A stretch of DNA of 13,170 bases, from positions 8,980-22,149 of the forward strand of contig JAHZBJ010000025.1 of the NCBI GenBank assembly GCA_019423445.1. The letters are read 5' to 3'. Origin of the DNA: Oscillospiraceae bacterium. Lineage in GTDB: Bacteria > Bacillota > Clostridia > Oscillospirales > Ruminococcaceae. This document shows, piece by piece, positions 1 to 6,328 of the stretch; the first letter of the stretch is position 1; every line of letters starts with the position of its first letter. Both the position numbers and the translations under genes were made by a program. Under the pieces are notes generated by a model that saw only the letters and a list, made by a program, of their open reading frames with translations, was not told the DNA's origin and did not search any database.

Positions 1-105
1 AGCAACTACCGGTATGTGGTCCAGGCCAAACTTCTCCCCAGCGGCGCCAGCCAGACCACCCCTGTGAAGGTTGAAGTGAACCCCTCTCCCAAGTCCCCCT
101 TCTAA
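1..105 (+). CDS. 3' end of an unidentified protein gene
   Basis: An open frame enters from the left edge and runs 34 codons to a TAA stop, ending in the residues NPSPKSPF. The visible part begins SNYRYVVQAKLLPSGASQTT and looks like the last strands of a beta-rich, possibly Ig-like or fibronectin-like domain, but it is too short to assign a family. No membrane segment or sorting signal is visible in this tail. A strong terminator hairpin follows about 20 bases downstream, which supports this as a real gene end. It converges on the surface protein gene to its right. Its function cannot be stated from this window. Confidence 0.6.
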   Translation, partial: SNYRYVVQAKLLPSGASQTTPVKVEVNPSPKSPF

Positions 106-124
106 CCAAACAATACCGTACATA

Positions 125-170
125 AGAGATCCCCCGGAAGGCCGCAGGGCCCTCCGGGGGATCTCTTTTC
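125..170. terminator. Shared terminator between two convergent genes
   Basis: A 14-bp perfect stem (125-138 with 153-166, core ATCCCCCGGA/TCCGGGGGAT) is followed on the plus strand by CTTTTCTT. It lies between the plus-strand gene ending at 105 and the minus-strand gene ending at 197. The T-rich tail is better on the plus strand. On the minus strand only a short pyrimidine tail is present, so termination in that direction is likely but weaker. Confidence 0.85.
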
Positions 171-196
171 TTGCTGAATCACCAAGCGTCGGGGAA

Positions 197-1315
197 TTAC
201 TTTTTCTTCTTCCCAACCACAGCGGCGGAAGCCAGAGCAGCCAGGGCCAGCGCAGCAGCAATACCTACCATGCTGTTGTCGCCGGTCTCAGGGTTCTGCA
301 CCCCGCTGCCGGAAGAAGAGCTGCCGGAGTTGGAAGACCCGGCGCTGGAAGAACCGGAAGAACTGCTGCCGGAGGAGCTGGAACCGCCGGTGCTGCCCCC
401 TACCTGAACATCGCTGAGCTTCTTATTGGTGATGACATAGCTGCCCAGCTGAGAGGGGCTGAAGGTGATAGAGGCGTTCCCCTCGTCATACTGGCTGTTG
501 AGGAAGTACAGGCGCCCGTCCAGATAGCGGTAGAGGTAGTACTCGCCGTCAAAGGTATCCTCCACATCGGAAACGTCGATGGTAAGCTGGCCCTTCACGG
601 CAAAGTCGGGATTCCCGGGGAAGGAAAGGAACTTGAATTCCTGGTTCTCATACTTCTGGAGGATGGCGTTCACCGGGGCGTGGGTGCTGTACAGGTTCCG
701 GTCGGAGAGGTCGGTGACCTTGACGGTGTACTCCCAGCCGTCGCCGGAAAGGGTAACCGCTTTGTAGGAATTCAGAGCGGCCAGTTTCTCAAACTGCTTG
801 GCGGTAATGACGGGGGTGGCGTTGTCCACCCGGAAGCTTTCGCCGGCGCTGATGTTCTCAAAAGCCTCATCCGGCATCTTGGAGAAGCCCACAGTAAGCT
901 CCACCTGAGTCTTGGCCATCTCCCGGCCGCTGGACTTGTCACTGAGCCGCACCTGGAAAGACACCTCAGAGGTCTTAGCCGCATAATTGGCTTTGGTCTT
1001 AACCACCAGGTAGTACTTGCCGTCCTCTTCCTCCAGGGTGGGGGTGTTCACCACGGTGCCCCCCTGCTCCAGGGTGACAGTGAACCGCTTGCCCTCCATC
1101 TCCTCACCGGTCAGATGGGAGGGAACTTCCTCCCCATACTGAACCAGCACCGGGAAACGGTACTCCTGATTGGGAACAAGGCTCTGAACGGACCAATCGT
1201 TGTCATTGGAATCGGTAAAGTCAAAGCTGATTCCAGCGATCTCGGCTGCAAAGGCTGTCACAGCCATGGCGGCGGTCATCGCCATCGCCAGGCCAAAGGA
1301 TAGGATCTTTTTCAT
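197..1315 (-). CDS. Secreted NPxTG-anchored surface protein (paralog A of three)
   Basis: This is a 372-aa cell-surface protein of unknown function. The start at 1315 is preceded by GCAGGAGG at good spacing. A longer in-frame reading upstream lacks such a site and would bury the signal peptide. Residues 1-24 form a classic signal peptide (MKK, hydrophobic core, AFAA). Residues 25-300 are a beta-rich ectodomain. It ends in a module (about 225-300) containing NPDF, a GRLYFL strand and LGSYVITNK (290-298), which recurs in the two neighbouring genes. A Gly/Ser stalk (about 307-338) follows, then the sorting signal NPETG (341-345), a hydrophobic stretch and a KKKK tail. This is the layout of sortase substrates, with N replacing the L of LPxTG. 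No sortase is encoded in the window. The role could be adhesion or envelope sensing, but nothing in the sequence decides this. Confidence 0.87.
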   Translation of the reverse strand: MKKILSFGLAMAMTAAMAVTAFAAEIAGISFDFTDSNDNDWSVQSLVPNQEYRFPVLVQYGEEVPSHLTGEEMEGKRFTVTLEQGGTVVNTPTLEEEDGKYYLVVKTKANYAAKTSEVSFQVRLSDKSSGREMAKTQVELTVGFSKMPDEAFENISAGESFRVDNATPVITAKQFEKLAALNSYKAVTLSGDGWEYTVKVTDLSDRNLYSTHAPVNAILQKYENQEFKFLSFPGNPDFAVKGQLTIDVSDVEDTFDGEYYLYRYLDGRLYFLNSQYDEGNASITFSPSQLGSYVITNKKLSDVQVGGSTGGSSSSGSSSSGSSSAGSSNSGSSSSGSGVQNPETGDNSMVGIAAALALAALASAAVVGKKKK

Positions 1316-1365
1316 TTGGATTCCTCCTGCGGATTTGTGAGCGGCTCTTTGCCTCTCTGGTCTCA

Positions 1366-1394
1366 ATTATACGGGTCCGGACGGGTCAAAACAA
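1366..1394 (-). promoter_or_regulatory. Sigma-A-like promoter of paralog A
   Basis: On the minus strand a -35 TTGTTT (1389-1394) and a perfect -10 TATAAT (1366-1371) are separated by 17 bases. They lie about 50 bases upstream of the start codon, with a GCAGGAGG ribosome binding site in between. An overlapping TTGACC lies too close to the -10 (12 bases) to be the functional -35. Confidence 0.65.
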
Positions 1395-1606
1395 TAGTGG
1401 ACAGTTTCCATATCGTAATGTTTATTCCAATTATACAATTCGTATTTCAACAAATTCCAACAAAACCGCCTCTTTTTCTCCTCTGCTGCCATGTGGGTCC
1501 CAGGAATCCCTCCAATCCCGCCACAATCCAGGCAGAATGCGGAAAACCGCCGCCGGATCTTGCCAGTCCGGCCAATTCCTGTGCCCTCAAAAACTCCTGA
1601 TCCTGA

Positions 1607-1646
1607 CAAAACCCCCGCCCCGGACCTTATGGCCCGGGGCGGGGGT
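1607..1646 (-). terminator. Terminator of paralog B
   Basis: A 13-bp perfect GC-rich stem (1611-1623 with 1634-1646, core CCCCCGCCCCGG) is followed on the minus strand by a short T-run (GTTTTG). It lies about 45 bases beyond the stop codon of the gene ending at 1693. It separates paralog B from paralog A, so the two are probably independent transcripts. Confidence 0.87.
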
Positions 1647-1692
1647 GGTTCAGCCTGGAGAGATGGGGCTGCTCAAAGTCTCAACCAGATGC

Positions 1693-2646
1693 TTATTTCT
1701 TCTTCATGGAGACAGCGGCGGCAGAAACCAGAGCGGCAGCGGCCAGAGCGGAAGCCAGGCCCACCACATCGTTGGCGCCGGTGTCGGGGTTCTCCACGGA
1801 ACCGTTGGAGCCGGAACCGCTGCTGCCCTCAGAAGAACCAGAGCCGGAGGGGCTCTTCAGAGCCTTGTCAGAGATGACGTAGCTGCCCAGGGTACGGGTC
1901 TTCAGCTCCCAGACCGCATTGTCCTCGCTCCACTCAGCGGCAGACTTCACCAGTTTGCCGTCCTTGATCTCGTAGATGAAGCTGTCCTCATCCACGCCGT
2001 AGAAGCTGATGGTAGCGGTGGAATTGAAGGTGGGGGTGCCCTCGAAGTTCATGAAGTCGATAACAGCATCGCTGTCAGCGTTGGCAACCAGGACGTTCTT
2101 GTTGGGGGTGTTGGTGTGGGCCAGGTAGTAGACCTCGCCGTCGTACACGCGCACAGAGATGTCGGCGTCACCAGCGGTGAAGAGCAGGGTGCCGTAGCCT
2201 TTGTTGTTGCCGTTGATCTTGTAGATGCTGCCGGAATCAATGGTGGGGACCTTGATCTCGTGGTCCTCGTCGATGTCCAGCTCCACAACGTTGTAGCCCA
2301 CGGAGCCCTTCACGGTGACGGTGACATAGTTGCTCTCGCCCTTCTCGCGGAGCTTAATGGTGCCGTCCAGCTCCTTCTCCTTGGTGCTCTTGTAGTCGTG
2401 CTTCAGCTCAACCACCAGAACCTCATCGTCGTCGTCGATGGTGACGGAAGCGATCATGTCCTTACCCTCGTTCCAGCGGATGGTGGACAGGGAGTAGTTC
2501 TCGCTGTTGATGTTGCCAACCTCTCCATCCCAGATGGACTCCTCGGTACCGTCGAACTTGATCTCCTGACCGGGGGTATAGTCAGCTGCCACAGCCATAG
2601 TTGTCAGCATAGAAGTCGCCATGATCATTGCAAGGACTTTCTTCAT
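1693..2646 (-). CDS. Secreted NPxTG-anchored surface protein (paralog B of three)
   Basis: This is a 317-aa surface protein of unknown function. The start at 2646 has GGAGG about 9 bases upstream. Residues 1-21 are a signal peptide (MKK, hydrophobic core, AVAA). The mature part is rich in Asp and Glu, with a DDDDE run at 71-75. It aligns along most of its length with the 431-aa neighbour: a shared RW..G motif near residue 57, an acidic strand (TIDDDD versus YFDDGDD), then an SxEK..DG/IG turn. The C-terminal module (about 190-263) contains TPTF, a DGKL strand and LGSYVISDK (253-261). A short Ser/Gly linker, NPDTG (286-290), a hydrophobic Ala/Val stretch and a KKK tail make a wall-sorting signal. 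The acidic loops could bind cations, which is a guess. Its promoter region is unusual for the cluster because it carries phased TTACA repeats. Confidence 0.87.
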   Translation of the reverse strand: MKKVLAMIMATSMLTTMAVAADYTPGQEIKFDGTEESIWDGEVGNINSENYSLSTIRWNEGKDMIASVTIDDDDEVLVVELKHDYKSTKEKELDGTIKLREKGESNYVTVTVKGSVGYNVVELDIDEDHEIKVPTIDSGSIYKINGNNKGYGTLLFTAGDADISVRVYDGEVYYLAHTNTPNKNVLVANADSDAVIDFMNFEGTPTFNSTATISFYGVDEDSFIYEIKDGKLVKSAAEWSEDNAVWELKTRTLGSYVISDKALKSPSGSGSSEGSSGSGSNGSVENPDTGANDVVGLASALAAAALVSAAAVSMKKK

Positions 2647-2724
2647 GTTTGGGTTTCCTCCATATACTTTTCTTTTAGGAGCTTTCGGGCGGCCTCTCCA
2701 TCGCCGCTCGCCTCCTGTGACTAC

Positions 2725-2753
2725 AGTATATTACAAACTGTAACTTAAATCAA
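2725..2753 (-). promoter_or_regulatory. Sigma-A-like promoter of paralog B
   Basis: On the minus strand a -35 TTGATT (2748-2753) and a -10 TATACT (2725-2730) are separated by exactly 17 bases. A 6-bp inverted repeat (TACAGT 2722-2727 and ACTGTA 2737-2742) overlaps the -10 and the spacer. TTACA repeats lie in the spacer and just upstream of the -35, so the promoter is probably regulated. Confidence 0.65.
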
Positions 2754-2776
2754 TGGTATTTGTAACCTATATGTAA
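2739..2776 (-). repeat. Phased TTACA direct repeats over the paralog B promoter
   Basis: Read on the minus strand, TTACA occurs at 2772-2776, 2761-2765 and 2739-2743, so start-to-start distances are 11 and 22 bases, one and two helical turns. The -35 hexamer sits in the empty turn. Direct repeats at 11-base phase are the usual geometry for OmpR/PhoB-family response regulators, and the B. subtilis PhoP box has the similar core TTAACA. The regulator itself is not in the window and this assignment is inference. Confidence 0.45.
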
Positions 2777-2907
2777 TCTATTATCTTCCAATTTCCCCAA
2801 ACACTGGCGAATTTCCACCGATTTTTCCGACATTCCCCAACTTTCGAGGCAAAGAAACCCTTTTTGACTCAAAATTTTACATATTTTTCTATTTTATCCA
2901 CTTATTT

Positions 2908-2941
2908 CCAAAAAAACACCCCTCCATCTGGAGGGGTGTTT
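2908..2941 (-). terminator. Terminator of paralog C
   Basis: A stem of about 13 bp (2914-2926 with 2929-2941, core ACACCCCTCC/GGAGGGGTGT) is followed on the minus strand by six T residues. It begins 20 bases past the stop codon of the gene ending at 2961, and makes paralog C a separate transcription unit. Confidence 0.9.
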
Positions 2942-2960
2942 CTCTTATAAATATGGATGA

Positions 2961-4256
2961 TCAATCATCCCAGTCGTCAAACTTCTTCTTTTTGCTGCGT
3001 CCGGAGCCGCGGTTGCCCAAAACCACTACTGCCACGCAGATGATAACCACCACAACCAGGACACCGATCAGCACCGGCACCAGCGGGAAGCCTCCCTTGT
3101 CCTCTTCGGCCTCAACATCGGTGGCCTCACTCTCAGGTTCACTGGACTCCGCCTCGCTGCTGGAGGACTCCACAACCTCGCTGGAGGAGCTGTCACTGGT
3201 GGCAGACTCCTCACTGGAAGAGGAGTCAGAAGACGCTTCACTGCTGGAAGGAGCCACGGAACTGCTGGAGGACGGTGCCGCGCTACTAGAAGAGCTGGGG
3301 GCCGGCGCTGTGGAACTGCTGGAAGGTGCGGGAGCAGTGCTGCTGGAAGAAGGGGCGGTAGACGTGCCACTTCCGCTGGAGCTACCGCTGGTCACCAGCT
3401 GTTTGTCACTGATGACATAGCTGCCCAGGGTGGCAGTACTGATGACGTACGCCCCTGTTTTGCTGTCGTAAGTGCCGCCCAGGCGGTACAGAGTGTTATC
3501 ATCCTTGACACCGTAGATGAACTCCTCCGGCTCCATATAAATACCCAGCTTGCCGGTGATGTCAAAGGTGGGGTTAGCGCTCCAGGTGATGAAGCGAAGG
3601 TCAGCGTCACTGTACTTCTTCACCAGAGTCATGTTGTCATTTTGATTGTAGCCCAGGTAAAGGGGACTCTGCTCCACGATCTTAGTGGTGAAATAAGCAA
3701 TTTTCTCACCGGTTTCGGTATTGAAGTTGGCATTAAAGGTGCCGTAGTCTTCTCCATCCTCGCTGACGAACTTCACCTTGTTAGTCTGATAGTCCCAGGG
3801 GAGGCTGAACTCCCGGTCACCATCGGTCTCCATGTTCACCTTGTCCATAATCCCCAGGATCAGGTCGCCTTCCTCGATCTCGCAGACGTAGGTGCGCTTG
3901 GCATCCCTGTCCCGGATCTGGAGAGAGCCAATGATATCTTTTTCGCTGCTGACATCGATATCGTCCTTGAATACGATGGTGACATAATCGTCCCCGTCGT
4001 CAAAGTAGACCCGGTCGATATAGTTGCCGCCCTTCTTCCAGCGGGGGGTGACCCCTGCGAAGTATTCCTTATCCAGTTCGCAGGCGAGGGGGATCATGTC
4101 TCCGTCGTCGTCCTCCCAGTAAAAATCGTCAGTATAGATTCTCGTCTCATTGCCCGGATAGACGACATCAGGATCTGGGTACGCCTCCGCAAAGGCAGGC
4201 ACCGCAAGGCCCAGGAACATGGCCATCACCAAGGCCAGGGAGAGAAGCTTTTTCAT
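2961..4256 (-). CDS. Secreted membrane-anchored Ser-rich stalk protein (paralog C of three)
   Basis: This is a 431-aa surface protein of unknown function. The start at 4256 follows GGAGG about 10 bases upstream. Residues 1-23 are a signal peptide (MKKLLSLALV, ending AFA). The ectodomain (24-285) is rich in aromatic and acidic residues and aligns with paralog B over most of its length. It ends in the shared module with NPTF (228-231) and LGSYVISDK (277-285). Residues 290-386 are a low-complexity stalk, first Ser/Ala/Pro repeats (APAPSSSST type), then Ser/Glu. A single transmembrane helix (about 391-413) and a short tail with KKKK and FDDWDD follow. There is no NPxTG or LPxTG motif, so this paralog is held in the membrane rather than linked to the wall. 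The stalk would place the ectodomain beyond the peptidoglycan. Confidence 0.87.
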   Translation of the reverse strand: MKKLLSLALVMAMFLGLAVPAFAEAYPDPDVVYPGNETRIYTDDFYWEDDDGDMIPLACELDKEYFAGVTPRWKKGGNYIDRVYFDDGDDYVTIVFKDDIDVSSEKDIIGSLQIRDRDAKRTYVCEIEEGDLILGIMDKVNMETDGDREFSLPWDYQTNKVKFVSEDGEDYGTFNANFNTETGEKIAYFTTKIVEQSPLYLGYNQNDNMTLVKKYSDADLRFITWSANPTFDITGKLGIYMEPEEFIYGVKDDNTLYRLGGTYDSKTGAYVISTATLGSYVISDKQLVTSGSSSGSGTSTAPSSSSTAPAPSSSSTAPAPSSSSSAAPSSSSSVAPSSSEASSDSSSSEESATSDSSSSEVVESSSSEAESSEPESEATDVEAEEDKGGFPLVPVLIGVLVVVVIICVAVVVLGNRGSGRSKKKKFDDWDD

Positions 4257-4316
4257 GGGTTGTTACCTCCATTTGATGTTGGCAGCTTCTGAGACCGCTG
4301 CTTTTTATTTTGTACG

Positions 4317-4334
4317 GCAAAATGCCCATTTTGC
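4317..4334. repeat. Inverted repeat in the leader of paralog C
   Basis: A perfect inverted repeat GCAAAAT-N4-ATTTTGC lies about 25-40 bases downstream of the predicted -10 and within the untranslated leader. It could be an operator or a small leader hairpin. It lacks a T-run, so it is not a terminator. Confidence 0.4.
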
Positions 4335-4358
4335 TGCACTTCATCCATATTTATTTTC

Positions 4359-4387
4359 ATTATACTGAAAAAAAGGCGAAATGGCAA
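4359..4387 (-). promoter_or_regulatory. Sigma-A-like promoter of paralog C
   Basis: On the minus strand a -35 TTGCCA (4382-4387) and a perfect -10 TATAAT (4359-4364) are separated by exactly 17 bases. The leader is about 95 bases long, longer than that of paralog A, and contains the 4317-4334 inverted repeat. The remaining 120 bases up to the divergent gene at 4510 would have to hold that gene's promoter. Confidence 0.7.
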
Positions 4388-4509
4388 CAGGTGGGGGCAC
4401 TGGAAAATACAGTAATTTTAAAACTGGGCAATCCCGCTCCGGCTGCGTCGGGCATAGAATGGGGCAGGCCAGGGGCGCCCGCCCCCAAGGCCCAGAAAGG
4501 AGAAAGACT

Positions 4510-6255
4510 ATGACCAATTCCGCCACACTGGTTTTTCAGCTGTATTCCGGGCGGGAAGCCCTCCCTGTGGAGGGGGCGGTGGTGACGGTGACCAGCCCCG
4601 AAACCGGAGCCAGCATGACCCTGACCAGCAACAGTTCCGGGCGCACCCCACCCGTCCGGGTTTACACCCCACCCCGGGAAGAGAGCCTGGATCCCAATTT
4701 TCAGGGAATTCCCTACAGCCTCTACAACGCCCGGGTCCAGGCCACCGGTTATACCCCGGCGGTGATCCGAGGCATCCAGATGTTCGCCCAAGAAGACTCG
4801 GTGGTCCCCCTGGAACTGAATCCCCAGCCCCTGGGCCGGGACCGCGTCGACGAAGAGGAATTTATCATTCCGGAGAACGGCCTCCTCTTAACGACGGACC
4901 GCCGGCCAGAGGGACCCACCGAGGACACTCCTTCAACCCGGGTGCTCAGTGAGGTGTATATTCCCCGGTATATCACCGTACATCTGGGGGCCCCCAACTC
5001 CTCAGCCCAGAATGTCACCGTGGATTTTGCCTACTACATCAAAAATGTGGCCAGCAGCGAAATCTACCCCACCTGGCCGGAAAATGCCATTCGCGCCAAC
5101 ATCCATGCCCAGGTTTCCTTCGCTTTGAACCGGATCTTTACCGAATGGTATCCCAGCCGGGGATACAACTTCAATATTACCAACAACACCGGCTATGATC
5201 AATACTATGTTCCCGGGCGGAACATCTTCACCAACATCAGCCGTATTGTGGATGAGATCTTCACCACCTATGTCCGGCGGCCCGGCGCCCTGAACCCCTA
5301 TTTCACCGAGTACTGCAACGGCAGCACCGTCACCTGCGACGGTCTCTCCCAGTGGGGCACCGTGTCCCTGGCGGAAAACGGCTATACCCCCTTGGGGATC
5401 CTCCGGCGGTATTACGGCAACGTGGAGTTGGTCCAGGCCACCGACGTCCGAAACATCCAGAGCTCCTATCCCGGGTATGTCCTCCAAGTGGGGAGCACTG
5501 AGGCGGCTGTAAGCACCATTCAGCGCCAGCTGAACCGCATCCGCCGGAACTATCCTGCCATCCCAGCCATTTCCCCGGTGGACGGCGTTTTCGGTTCCGA
5601 GACCAAAGCGGCGGTCCAGGCTTTCCAGCGGATATTCAGCCTCACCGCCGACGGCATCGTGGGGCGGGCCACCTGGAACCGCATCTCCAATATCTATGTG
5701 GCGGTGACCCGCCTGGCGGAGCTAGACGGGGAAAGCGAACCCCTTCCCTCCGACCGTCCCAGCGGCGTCCTCCGGCAGGGGGACCGGGGCGAATACGTCC
5801 AGCTGGCCCAGTATTTCCTCCGGGTGATCTCCAACTACTACTATGCTGTACGTCCCATCGCCATTGACGGCATCTTCGGCAGCGCCACCAAAAACGCTGT
5901 CATGGACTTCCAGAAACATTTCGGCCTTACCGCCGACGGCATCATCGGCCCCGCCACCTGGAACAGCCTCTACAACGTTTTTATGGGTATCGCCAACACC
6001 AGCGGCCTTGTGGTGGACTATCCAGGATACCTCCTCAAGGTGGGGAGCCGCGGAGACAACGTTCAGCTGATGCAGGAATACCTTCGGGTCATCAGCCAGC
6101 GCTACCCCATCCCCACCATTGTGGCGGACGGTATCTTCGGCAACGCCACCAAAAACGCTGTCATTGCCTTCCAGCGCACCTTCGGCCTGGTCCCGGACGG
6201 CATTATCGGGAAAAACACCTGGGACCGCATTGTGGCGGTACGCCTGCTGCTATAA
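4510..6255 (+). CDS. SleC-like spore cortex-lytic protein with three peptidoglycan-binding repeats
   Basis: This 581-aa protein probably binds and cleaves peptidoglycan, most likely the spore cortex. The start at 4510 has AAGGAG with 7-base spacing; upstream in-frame codons do not look like protein. Residues 5-105 resemble a small beta domain (carboxypeptidase-regulatory-like). Residues 148-303 resemble the SpoIID lytic transglycosylase fold: the WPENAIRANIHAQ stretch (189-201) matches the SpoIID motif holding the catalytic Glu (Glu191 here), and GLSQWG...ILRRYYG (278-303) matches its conserved C-terminal part. Three PG_binding_1 repeats follow at about 320-398, 418-498 and 506-580, each with DG(V/I)FG and DGI(V/I)G turns. 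SleC of C. perfringens and C. difficile combines a SpoIID-like domain with one such repeat and is about 420-430 aa, so this one is longer. There is no classical signal peptide. No Csp protease, the usual activator of SleC, is in the window. The SleC orthology is inferred; a vegetative or mother-cell hydrolase is possible. Confidence 0.78.
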   Translation: MTNSATLVFQLYSGREALPVEGAVVTVTSPETGASMTLTSNSSGRTPPVRVYTPPREESLDPNFQGIPYSLYNARVQATGYTPAVIRGIQMFAQEDSVVPLELNPQPLGRDRVDEEEFIIPENGLLLTTDRRPEGPTEDTPSTRVLSEVYIPRYITVHLGAPNSSAQNVTVDFAYYIKNVASSEIYPTWPENAIRANIHAQVSFALNRIFTEWYPSRGYNFNITNNTGYDQYYVPGRNIFTNISRIVDEIFTTYVRRPGALNPYFTEYCNGSTVTCDGLSQWGTVSLAENGYTPLGILRRYYGNVELVQATDVRNIQSSYPGYVLQVGSTEAAVSTIQRQLNRIRRNYPAIPAISPVDGVFGSETKAAVQAFQRIFSLTADGIVGRATWNRISNIYVAVTRLAELDGESEPLPSDRPSGVLRQGDRGEYVQLAQYFLRVISNYYYAVRPIAIDGIFGSATKNAVMDFQKHFGLTADGIIGPATWNSLYNVFMGIANTSGLVVDYPGYLLKVGSRGDNVQLMQEYLRVISQRYPIPTIVADGIFGNATKNAVIAFQRTFGLVPDGIIGKNTWDRIVAVRLLL

Positions 6256-6269
6256 ACAGAAGGATCTCT

Positions 6270-6301
6270 CAAAAAACCCCCGTCTCCACCAGAGACGGGG
6301 G
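6270..6301 (-). terminator. Terminator of the nucleoside transporter operon
   Basis: A 10-bp stem (CCCCCGTCTC 6277-6286 with GAGACGGGGG 6292-6301) and a 5-base loop are followed on the minus strand by six T residues. It lies about 27 bases past the stop codon of the last permease gene. On the plus strand it lacks a T-run, so it would serve the convergent gene ending at 6255 poorly. Confidence 0.9.
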
Positions 6302-6328
6302 CTAAATATCTGTTGTTTTCCCGGTTTT

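Larger units (their letters stand above)
1316..1692. other. Intergenic region between paralogs A and B
   Basis: This non-coding stretch holds, for the gene on its left, a ribosome binding site and a promoter near 1366-1394. Next comes an AT-rich stretch at about 1395-1480 containing a further isolated TATAAT-like hexamer on the minus strand (within 1430-1440) without a good -35. At 1607-1646 lies the terminator of the gene on its right. Open frames crossing this region have no ribosome binding sites or family signals, and I see no RNA gene or repeat. Confidence 0.6.
2647..2960. other. Intergenic region between paralogs B and C
   Basis: This 314-base non-coding stretch carries, from the right, the terminator of paralog C (2908-2941) and then an AT-rich stretch (about 2780-2907) in which I see nothing convincing. 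Next come three phased TTACA repeats and a promoter for paralog B (2725-2776), then a leader of about 70 bases holding a possible 8-codon upstream frame (2675-2701) and the ribosome binding site of paralog B. Confidence 0.6.

Noticed and set aside
1537..2748. A long plus-strand open frame (403 codons) opposite paralog B
   Set aside because: It mirrors the minus-strand gene, is rich in Val, Leu, Gly and His as antisense translations often are, has no ribosome binding site, and the minus-strand protein has a clear signal peptide and sorting signal.
4253..4348. A 31-codon frame in the leader of paralog C whose stop overlaps the gene's start (ATGA type)
   Set aside because: It has no ribosome binding site, and its ATG lies only a few bases after the predicted transcription start. 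The overlap is suggestive but probably chance; leaderless translation cannot be excluded.
4453..4460. CATAGAAT as a possible sporulation sigma factor -10 for the SleC-like gene
   Set aside because: It resembles the CATA-NNN-T pattern of sigma-E/K promoters, but no matching -35 is found at the expected distance, so I do not annotate a promoter.
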